Part shown: positions 6,167 to 14,000 of the stretch, in pieces
Layout of the letters: every line of letters starts with the position of its first letter
How positions within the stretch are numbered: position 1 is the first letter of the stretch
IMG/VR virus record: IMGVR_UViG_3300025853_000850
Location: 1-20,523 of that record
From: a virus
Direction: 5' to 3' (one strand)
Length of the DNA: 20,523 nucleotides
Notes under the pieces: generated by a model
Database searches by the model: none
What the model saw: only the letters and a program-made list of their open reading frames with translations
What the model was told of the DNA's origin: nothing
Translations under genes and position numbers: made by a program

Positions 6167-6556
6167 ATGAACGCAACAGACAAGGCAGATAAACTAACGG
6201 CTGTGTATCTCAGTATGAGAGACGCCATTAGAGAAAAAGAAGAAGAGATAAAAGAAATAAAAGTACAACAAGATAAAGTAGCTAAGAAACTTGATTCTTT
6301 TTTTGGTGAAAAAGGTGAGTCTCTTAAATTAGCATCCGGCACTGTATCTCGAAGGTTACAGACTACATTTCAGATAAGTAACTGGGACGAGATGCACATC
6401 TTTATAAAAGAGAACGATGCTATGCACCTGCTTGAGAAGCGAGTGCACAGTACAAACATGAAGGAATTTCTGGAAGCTAACCCAGATGTAGTACCACCAA
6501 GCCTTCAGGTTATACGAAAAAACATTATCTCTGTTCGTAAACCCTCTAAAAAATGA
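6167..6556 (+). CDS. Conserved-looking phage protein of unknown function, 129 aa
   Basis: The first ~45 residues form a charged predicted coiled coil (MNATDKADKLTAVYLSMRD, then a Glu/Lys/Gln-rich helix). The C-terminal half carries ISNWDEMHIFIKENDAMHLL, EKRVHSTNMKEFLEANPD and a final ISVRKPSKK. This layout is familiar from unnamed proteins that sit beside SSB genes in many tailed phages. I cannot name a function; a nuclease-inhibitor or SSB-partner role is only a guess. ATG 6167 is preferred over GTG 6164 because AAGGAG lies five bases before it and only two before the GTG. The gene is first after the promoter and its end overlaps the next start by four bases (ATGA). Confidence 0.8.
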   Translation: MNATDKADKLTAVYLSMRDAIREKEEEIKEIKVQQDKVAKKLDSFFGEKGESLKLASGTVSRRLQTTFQISNWDEMHIFIKENDAMHLLEKRVHSTNMKEFLEANPDVVPPSLQVIRKNIISVRKPSKK

Positions 6557-7824
6557 ACCGACTTCGGGTAAAGGATGGGTGTTTCATACACCCTGATACT
6601 TACGAGCCTCTGCGCTCTATAGAAGTTGTAATTACAGATAGAGGAGTATTATCAAGAAACTATTACAAGGACGACAACCTTGTTTGTTGGTCTGTAGGGT
6701 GCGACTTTCCGCACGAAGATGTAGCTAACAAACAAGCACCCAGATGCTTAGATTGCGACCAAAGCATAAAAGTAGGATGGGGAACAGCGGGAGCGCCTTG
6801 TAAATACTTTACTTTAATTAAGGTAGCGTTTCTTGATTCTAAGTATCTTCATGAAATTAGGCTTGGAGCTTTAAGTTTATTTTCAAAAGAAGATAACAGG
6901 ATGAGCCTTTATAAATATGAGGATCATCTAAAGCGTAACCGAGAGGAAATCGGTAACGTGTTAACTGAAATATATTTTGTAGAACATGGAAATACCTACA
7001 AAATGTTATTCAAACCAGTTCGACCTTTAACAGAGGAAGAACTAGAAAATATACAGCAGCTTGAAGAAGCTGTACAACCAACCCCTTTTACGGAGCAGCA
7101 CATGGCTAGTAAGAAATTTAAATCGCATGTTATACGTGGAGTAACTGCAATGTATCCACGCATCAATCAGCCCTACCACTGGAGCGAATCACAAAACAAA
7201 AGTGTTCCTTGTGGTGCTACACAAGATGGAGCCGCTTACGAGATGAGCTTCACAATGAACAAAGATCAGGCAGCGGAACTGTATGCTTTGATGAAAGAAG
7301 CATATATGGAAGGACGTGAAAAATCTTGGCCGGAAGAATTTCCTAAAGCTAAAAAGATTTTTAACAAGCAAGAAGACGGCACTTATCTAGCTAAGACTAG
7401 TATAAAAGCCCAGTACAACGGTAAGTTAACTAACCCACCCAAGCAGTACGACTCACAAGAAAAATTACTTGGTGAAGACTTCATGCTCACTACTGGTAGT
7501 ACAGTAAACATAGCCGTTGATTTTTTCCCACACAAAATGAACGGCGGTAATGTGGCACTCTGGCTACGAATGGTGCAGGTAATTAAGTATGTGCCATACG
7601 AAGCACCTTCTCCGTTTGGTAAAGAAGAAGGTTTTAGTGTGGACGATGGAGCTGCCACTCCTTTTGGTGTTGATAACTCAGGTGATGGGTTTGAAGCTGA
7701 TGATGACAACGATGACGATGATGTTGAAGAAGTCAAAACGCCTTCTAAGCGTAAAAACCAAAAGCCTCAAGCCGACGATGACGATGACGACATCGAAGAC
7801 CTTATTTCAGACTGGAGTAAATAA
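6553..7824 (+). CDS. Two-part protein: Cys-rich phage domain fused to T7 gp2.5-like single-strand DNA-binding protein, 423 aa
   Basis: Residues 1-~175 form one module: Cys50-x14-Cys65-x2-Cys68-x14-Cys83 looks like a metal site, followed by a mixed alpha/beta region ending in FKPVRPLTEEELE. In my recollection this is usually a separate phage protein of unknown role. Residues 184-423 look like a complete phage SSB: MASKKFKSHVIRGVTAMYPR, an OB-fold-like body with YLAKTSIKAQYNG and MNGGNVALWLRMVQVI, then SPFGKEEGF and a long Asp/Glu tail (379-420) ending DLISDWSK. Acidic tails of this kind dock polymerase and helicase in gp2.5-type SSBs. The frame has no break, so the fusion is real at DNA level, but an internal start at 7102 could also give a free SSB. 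It overlaps the previous gene by four bases. Confidence 0.85.
   Translation: MNRLRVKDGCFIHPDTYEPLRSIEVVITDRGVLSRNYYKDDNLVCWSVGCDFPHEDVANKQAPRCLDCDQSIKVGWGTAGAPCKYFTLIKVAFLDSKYLHEIRLGALSLFSKEDNRMSLYKYEDHLKRNREEIGNVLTEIYFVEHGNTYKMLFKPVRPLTEEELENIQQLEEAVQPTPFTEQHMASKKFKSHVIRGVTAMYPRINQPYHWSESQNKSVPCGATQDGAAYEMSFTMNKDQAAELYALMKEAYMEGREKSWPEEFPKAKKIFNKQEDGTYLAKTSIKAQYNGKLTNPPKQYDSQEKLLGEDFMLTTGSTVNIAVDFFPHKMNGGNVALWLRMVQVIKYVPYEAPSPFGKEEGFSVDDGAATPFGVDNSGDGFEADDDNDDDDVEEVKTPSKRKNQKPQADDDDDDIEDLISDWSK
7092..7104 (+). promoter_or_regulatory. Possible internal ribosome binding site and start for a free SSB
   Basis: GGAG at 7092-7095 lies six bases before an in-frame ATG (7102-7104, Met184 of the fusion). 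The sequence from this Met reads like the natural N-terminus of a stand-alone phage SSB. Initiation here would give a 240-aa SSB alongside the 423-aa form. Confidence 0.45.
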
Positions 7825-7829
7825 TACTC

Positions 7830-8060
7830 ATGAGCTACGGCTATACGACACGTATAGGTAGTCTGAACAAAGAAGCTGACCAATCTCTTCTGGGTGTTCG
7901 CCTTGGCCGAGTGTGCATTGATTATGATGTACCCGTTGCCGAGGTTTCATCCCAGTTGGGAGTCAGCAGGCAGACTGTTTACAACTGGTTTACAGGTGTT
8001 CATGAACCCAATCAAGAACTTACGGAACTGATAGAAGAAATAATAGCTGAATACGACTAA
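7830..8060 (+). CDS. Small Cro/CI-type helix-turn-helix protein, 76 aa
   Basis: A short DNA-binding protein. Residues 23-58 carry the HTH: VRLGRVCIDYDVPVAEVSSQ, a turn, then GVSRQTVYNWFTGVHEPNQE. The 'SRQTVYNWFTG' recognition helix and following turn are typical of Cro/CI-XRE proteins. No other domain is present. Proteins like this commonly sit between SSB and primase-helicase genes in lytic phages, so it is more likely a local regulator or replication accessory than a lysogeny repressor. The ribosome binding site is poor (TGGAG, 12 bases upstream), so translation may depend on the gene before it. Its stop shares one base with the next ATG (TAATG). Confidence 0.82.
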   Translation: MSYGYTTRIGSLNKEADQSLLGVRLGRVCIDYDVPVAEVSSQLGVSRQTVYNWFTGVHEPNQELTELIEEIIAEYD

Positions 8061-10879
8061 TGAAAAAATTCGATCTCATAGACCATGTTGTCCCAAGAGG
8101 CGGCGTATACAATGTGATCGGCATGAAGGAGGGTAAGCTTCTACCAAAGTTTACACATAGCTTAGAAAAAGCATACAAGATAGCTAACAAGTTTACTGAG
8201 CAAGGCATGGATGTGTACTTTGCTTTGGGTAAGCTGAAAGAAAAAGGCAGTAGGAAGGTTGAAAATGTAGAGTCCCTTGGAGCCATATGGCTCGATATAG
8301 ACTGCGGCGGGGACAAAGCAGAAGAGATAGAACCCTCTACAGGATTACCAAAAGGCTATGCTAGTCAGAAGGAAGGACTGAAAGCTCTCAAGAAGTTTTG
8401 TAACACCGTTGATCTCCCTGAACCTGTAATAGTTAGTTCAGGTTACGGTCTACATATTTACTGGGCGTTTACGGAAGAAGTGCCTACTGAGAGATGGCTG
8501 CCTATTGCCAAGCGGTTAGAGCAAGTATGTATTACTAAGAAATTTTGTGCTGATCCAAATGTGTTCGACGCTGCTCGCATACTACGAGTACCGGACACCT
8601 ACAACCAGAAGAAGGATACTCCTAAGCTAGTAGAGGTACTTAACTCTACAGCCGACCGGTATGCACCCAATGATATCCGTGCGTTGCTTGGAGTAGACCC
8701 TGATGAAGTCGCGGTAGCCAAGAAGAAAAGCAGTAAACCTGTGCCAGACTTCTTGCAAAAGCTGCTTGAGCAAAACGAGAACTATAAGTTTTCTAAAATA
8801 ATAGCAAGAGAAGACCCTTGCCTACAGCTTAAAGACAGTTTGATAAACCGTGAAACTCTGTCGGAACCTCGATGGTTTAACGCACTGTCTCAGGCTAAGT
8901 TCTGCATTGACGGCAGTAAGGCCATACACTCCATATCCAGAGGTCACCCTGACTACGACCACAATGCGGTAGAGCGGAAAATAGTCAGCATAAAAGGGCC
9001 GCATAGTTGTGAGGAGTTTGAGAAAAACAACCCCGGCGGTTGTAAAGGTTGCGTACACAAAGGAAAGATAAAAAACCCGTACACACTGGGTAAGATTATA
9101 AAGAAAGCCCCTGCTAGCCCTGTAAACAGGTTTGAACCTTACTTCAGGGGGGAGAAAGGGGGTGTATACAAGATGGACGGTGACGATCCTGTATTTGTAT
9201 ACGAGCACGATTTCTACATAAAGAAACACATGTGGGACAGTGAAGAAGGCTACGTAGCTGTAGCTGTGTTTCACTCACCTCACGATGGTGTGAGGGAGTT
9301 TAATATCCCCACTGAAAACCTAGAGAAGAGAATATTGTTACGTCTGTTATCTAAGAACGGCGTGATTTCAGAGACCGGTAATTCAGCACTGCTACACGAA
9401 TACGTAACTAGGTCTATTAAATTTATACAAGCGAAGGAAAAGTCAGAGATCATGAGATTACAGTTTGGATGGGCTGACAACGATACAAAATTTATCGTTG
9501 GGGAAAGAGAAATAACTGCTGATGGGGTATACCACACCCCTGCTTCTTCAGTAACCAAAACATACGCACCCTACTTTGAACCTAGAGGCACTCTGGATAA
9601 ATGGAAGGAAGTGTTCAACATATATAGCAGGGAGGGCATGGAGATTCACGCTTTTGCCGCACTAGCAGGGTTTGGTTCTCCTCTACTGAAACTAACAGGA
9701 CAGAAAGGCGCAATCATAAACTTGGTGCACAGGAACGCGGGTACAGGCAAGACAACTATACTGCGTATGGCAAACAGTATATGTGGTGACCCTGAAGCAC
9801 TGCTCGGTAACCCAAAAGACACGGCAGTGGCTCGCGTAAATAAGCAAGGGATACTAAACAATATAGTAAACACTGTAGATGAAATGAGTAACATGGACTC
9901 AAAGCAGATTAGTGATTTTACTTATGAAGTATCTCAAGGAAAAGGTAAGGACAAGGGCACTCCTACAGCCAATGCGAACCGCAAGAATGACACTACATGG
10001 CGTGGTATGACTCTTAGTTCTTCTAACTCTCCTTTCGCTCAGAAACTGTTTGCAGAGAAAAGCCTGCCAGATGGTGAGCTAATGCGGCTGATGGAGTTCT
10101 ACATAGAGTATTCAGACGAGGGCACTATATCTGTAGAAGAAGGCAAGCGAATGTTTGACCATCAACTGAACGAGAACTACGGCCATGCTATCGTGCCTTT
10201 TATACAGTATGTAATAGCTAATGCCGAGGGTGTCAAACAGGATGTATTGAAGATACAAGCTAAGATAGACAAAGAAATGCGCCTTACTTCACGAGAGCGT
10301 AACTGGTCAGCGATTATTGCAGCTAACATAACAGCAGGGGTTATTGCTTGTAGACTAGGTTTGATAGACTTTGATATGGGTCGCATATACAGAGCAGCGA
10401 TCCCATTGATATCGCAACTCAGAAAGGACACTATTGCTCCACTGGATACTTACGTATCAATACTCGGCTCTTTTGTAGCAAACAACCTGAACAACATGCT
10501 TGTTGTTGATGATGGTGTGGATCAGCGTGCCTCCAAGCCAAAAGCACCTATCCTTGAACCTAAGTATGGCAAACTGCTTATGCGGCACGAGCCAGACACG
10601 GAGAAGTTATTCGTGCCTGTAAAGGAGCTACGCAACGAGCTTAACAGAGATAGCACGGACTATAACTCTTTTATAGGTGATCTCAAGAACCGTGGGATAT
10701 ATTTGGACACCGTAAACAAACGTATGTCTAAGGGTATGCTTATATCTTCCCCCGCCCAGAGGTGTGCAATGTTCGATACATCACACCCTGAGTTCTTGGA
10801 TATGTCCAAACTAGTGGAAAAGACTAAAGAAGATGCAGATAGAGAAGGTGAAATACCAGATCAACTGGAAGAAGTTTAA
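8060..10879 (+). CDS. Primase-helicase fusion (AEP-type primase plus DUF927-like helicase), 939 aa
   Basis: Two enzymes in one chain. Residues 1-~210 look like an archaeo-eukaryotic-type primase: WLDIDCG (77-83, metal Asp79 and Asp81), SSGYGLHIYW (126-135, His132) and FDAARILRVPDTYN (169-182). A Cys cluster at 317-331 (C317, C328-x2-C331) may bind metal. Residues ~530-740 are a RecA/AAA-type helicase core: HRNAGTGKTT (557-566, Walker A), NTVDEM (604-609, Walker B), and TLSSSN (651-656, sensor-like), followed by Arg676 as a possible arginine finger. This matches phage and plasmid primase-helicases of the DUF927/P4-like group. It should unwind and prime DNA at the fork with the SSB and polymerase encoded nearby. 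It starts in a TAATG overlap with the HTH gene. Exact family needs a profile search. Confidence 0.88.
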   Translation: MKKFDLIDHVVPRGGVYNVIGMKEGKLLPKFTHSLEKAYKIANKFTEQGMDVYFALGKLKEKGSRKVENVESLGAIWLDIDCGGDKAEEIEPSTGLPKGYASQKEGLKALKKFCNTVDLPEPVIVSSGYGLHIYWAFTEEVPTERWLPIAKRLEQVCITKKFCADPNVFDAARILRVPDTYNQKKDTPKLVEVLNSTADRYAPNDIRALLGVDPDEVAVAKKKSSKPVPDFLQKLLEQNENYKFSKIIAREDPCLQLKDSLINRETLSEPRWFNALSQAKFCIDGSKAIHSISRGHPDYDHNAVERKIVSIKGPHSCEEFEKNNPGGCKGCVHKGKIKNPYTLGKIIKKAPASPVNRFEPYFRGEKGGVYKMDGDDPVFVYEHDFYIKKHMWDSEEGYVAVAVFHSPHDGVREFNIPTENLEKRILLRLLSKNGVISETGNSALLHEYVTRSIKFIQAKEKSEIMRLQFGWADNDTKFIVGEREITADGVYHTPASSVTKTYAPYFEPRGTLDKWKEVFNIYSREGMEIHAFAALAGFGSPLLKLTGQKGAIINLVHRNAGTGKTTILRMANSICGDPEALLGNPKDTAVARVNKQGILNNIVNTVDEMSNMDSKQISDFTYEVSQGKGKDKGTPTANANRKNDTTWRGMTLSSSNSPFAQKLFAEKSLPDGELMRLMEFYIEYSDEGTISVEEGKRMFDHQLNENYGHAIVPFIQYVIANAEGVKQDVLKIQAKIDKEMRLTSRERNWSAIIAANITAGVIACRLGLIDFDMGRIYRAAIPLISQLRKDTIAPLDTYVSILGSFVANNLNNMLVVDDGVDQRASKPKAPILEPKYGKLLMRHEPDTEKLFVPVKELRNELNRDSTDYNSFIGDLKNRGIYLDTVNKRMSKGMLISSPAQRCAMFDTSHPEFLDMSKLVEKTKEDADREGEIPDQLEEV

Positions 10880-11027
10880 GAAAGGTTGGTCATTCTTTAT
10901 ACCGTGTCTTGACTCTGGTGAAGCCAAGAAAATATTACTGGCGGAAACCAAGCGTCTTAAATACAAAGTGGTTACTAAAGTAACCATAGAAGACGAGGTG
11001 CGGGGCATCCGTATATGGAGAGTTTAG
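10833..11027 (+). CDS. Small phage protein, 64 aa, function unknown
   Basis: The 64-residue product is basic, with the core KKGWSFFIPCLDSGEAKKIL and a C-terminal IEDEVRGIRIWRV. The 'SFFIPCLD' pattern recalls small unnamed proteins that follow primase-helicase genes in phages; I cannot assign a role. Its first 47 bases overlap the end of the primase-helicase gene in another frame. The start is uncertain: ATG 10833 has only AAAGAAG nearby, and GTG 10848 is an alternative. Its stop (11025-11027) overlaps the stop of the 2314-aa gene on the other strand. Confidence 0.65.
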   Translation: MQIEKVKYQINWKKFKKGWSFFIPCLDSGEAKKILLAETKRLKYKVVTKVTIEDEVRGIRIWRV

Positions 11028-11034
11028 GTTAAAC
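11022..11034. other. Convergent gene junction with overlapping stop codons
   Basis: The + strand TAG (11025-11027) and the - strand TAA (11026-11024) overlap, inside a short inverted repeat GTTTA (11022-11026) / TAAAC (11030-11034). A five-pair, A+T-rich stem with a three-base loop is too weak to be called a terminator. No other stem with a T-run is visible nearby on either strand. Confidence 0.6.
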
Positions 11035-14000
11035 CGCCGTAGTAGGTTACGTTATCTAGCCTACGGAACAGAGGATCAAGTTCTCTTCTAAAGTTACGGC
11101 TGTAACGTATACCTGATATGTACTCTCTTTCGGCTGCCCTGCGTGACTTGTAAGACCGCTCCAGAGTGTCTGCTGTTATTAGACGGGGGTACAGTGCTCT
11201 GAAGTTTCTTATACGCTCATCTACACGCCTACGTAATTCAGCATCACCAGTAGTTATCGCTAGATACCTGTCTTGCAGTAGTTCAGAACGTCTTTCCATG
11301 ACTTGGTTTTCGTACTGTTTAGCAAGGGCGCGAGTCTCATATAGGCTAGTAGCATCAGCAGGGGTAAAACCTAGAGCTTGCATGTACAAGTTCCAAGCAT
11401 TTATGTCTGTGTCTATTGGGCGACCGTCTTTAGTTCTGGCACCTTCTTGTAAGAAGCGGTTAGTTTTTATGCCATTACGTAAGAAACTAGGAGACAATCT
11501 TTCTACACCTCTACTTAACTCACCGTTAACAATTTCATTAAAAGCTAATGGTACGTTTTCGGGGGCGTCTAAAAGATAACTACCCATAGGGCCAAGAAGC
11601 TGTAGAGCCATAGCAGTGGTGTAACCAAATTTTTCTATCTCATAGGGTTCTTCTCTAAACCCTATACCATTCGCAATACTTGCACGGTTAGATATTTCTA
11701 TATTCAGGTATTCGTTCATTGGCCCTTTGAGTATTAACTCGGAAAGACCCATAGACCTAAGTTCTCTACGCGCATTGAATGGCGCATCTTCATCATCGTC
11801 AAAATACTTATACAGGTTTGCAACCATAGTAACTAACGTAGATATTGCTCCAAACAAAGGTAAGCCAAACATGCCCCCCACTGCATAGCTCATGCCATAC
11901 ATATACACTAGCTGTCTGAAAGCCTGTCTTTTTATCTCTTTAGTTTGACCACTCGTAGCTTGCACAAAAGCTCTGGCTGTGACGTATGTGCTTTGCCATA
12001 TGAAACCTTTAAAAGTCCACGCGATACGCCCTATGTCACTCTGCATCCATTTAGGTGCAGTTGTTGCCATACCCGAAGTGTTTACATCTTTTACTATTTT
12101 TAATGCGTACTCAGCGGCTTCTTCTTCAGACATACCATCGGAGCGTGCTAAGTCGTATGCCATTATTCCAGTAGTGGCACGGTTAAGCCTTTCTGTTGCA
12201 GATATGGGCGTGGATAGAAAGCTAAGAGCTTTAGCTGTAAAAGTGTTGTAATCCGTTGTAGTTTGCCGAGCGCCTTCTAATACTTCTCTTTCTAAAGTAT
12301 GTCGTAGTTGCGCGTGGTCACTTAACTTGTCATACAGCACTTTGTATTCTGGGTTTGTGCTCCAATCATTTACGGCTATGCGCCCTGCTTTTGCCAAAGC
12401 GTTTGCTGTTTTTACCCCGCCGAATCTACCGGAAAGAATAGGAAATGATAGTAGTGGTACAGAGCTTAGGTTTACAACAGCCGAAGATATGTTCCCTGCC
12501 ATAAACAACGTATAACTACCACTGGTAGCTAGGCTTGCCCAATACCCATAAGTAGGATTAAGAGTAAAAGCTTCTCTCGCTGCTATGTTTGATGCAGCAG
12601 CTCTAATGGTTGCCTCAGAAGGATCAGAAGCTGACTTACGTACATAGTTTGCACCCTCGCTTCTTACCTTGTTAAAGCCCTCTTGTATCTTGCCGTTGTA
12701 TTCTATGTCTGCCAGCTTACGTGACCACTTGACCATTGTGTCTCCATAGACACGTACTACATCTTCAGATGGCCCGAGTATGTCGTCAGAAGTTCTAAAG
12801 CTTTGAGCAAGAGAAGATTCAGGGAACAAATCAATATATGCTTCATATATACTGTTAGCCAAACGATCCGTTTGGTACTCGCTTAACCCCTGACCTGCAC
12901 CGCTTTGCTTAACAGCATTCATAGCGTCTGATATAAAACCCTCTGGGGGTAGGGTTTTTTGTGACAAGTCTTTTATGCTGTCTATTGTAAAATATTCGTT
13001 TTCGTTTAAGTCTGCATCCCGTTTCTTCTTACGTAACGCTTCTTTCTCTTCGTCTGTATTTGCTGCATCAAGCTCACTCTGTATGTCAAACCTCTGGTTC
13101 AACCCAAGAGTTGCTACTTCTGTATCTCTTTGAGTTCTTGACTCAAACGCACGAACAATTTTCTTACCTGTATCTTTATCTTTGTAAACTAATACGAACT
13201 CACCGTACCTACGTGCAGGTATGTAGCCAGCTACAGGGGGATTATCATCAAAATCTTTACTTATTTTCTTTCTTAGCTCTTCATCGCTTATTGACGACAA
13301 AATTACGTCTTTATAGCTTTCATACGTGTTGTCAAAGTCACCGCGCATAACTCTGTACATGTCCTGCATGGATTTACCACCCTGCATTTTTCCTAACCTT
13401 TCAAAAGCAGCTTTGCCCTCTTTGTAGGCTTTAAGTTTTTCCTCTTCAGCAGCTTTTGCTTTTTTGCTGTTTATTTTAGAGCTTAGTGGATCAGGTGGTG
13501 CTTTAAAAATATCTACGCGTGCAAGCCTCATTTCTATAGCAAACTTACCCATAGCTTCATATGCAGGTTTATACTTCCGTGCTAATACATTAAAAGCGTT
13601 GTACTTTTTGTTTATCTTTTCTATGTCTCGTTCTTGTTGTGCCTGCCGTTTTTCTACATTATCAATTATTTGTTTTATGCCTTTCAGCACGCTCCCATAC
13701 ATGTCATATATGTTATCAAGACGTAGAGCGCCGAAACTGGCTTCTAGGGCGTTATCTCCGAGACCAGACTTTTCTATGGCTTCTTTTACACGGCGTGGTC
13801 TAAACGGAGGAAAAGTATCTAACACCTCTTTTAGTGCTTCGTCTGGGTTCTCGTTAGCGTAGAACACGTCTTCCAAAGAAGTAGGCTCTATCTCAGGACG
13901 TGCAGTGATAATGTCATTTAAGAACTTAAACGACGCGTCGTAAGCACCTTGCCCCTTACGAATGTTAAAAAATTCTAAAATAGTATTAAGTATGTTTTCC

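Noticed and set aside
8822-9274. 150-codon open frame on the - strand inside the primase-helicase gene
   Set aside because: Antisense to conserved coding sequence; the product is an odd Val/Tyr/Phe-rich string with no motif.
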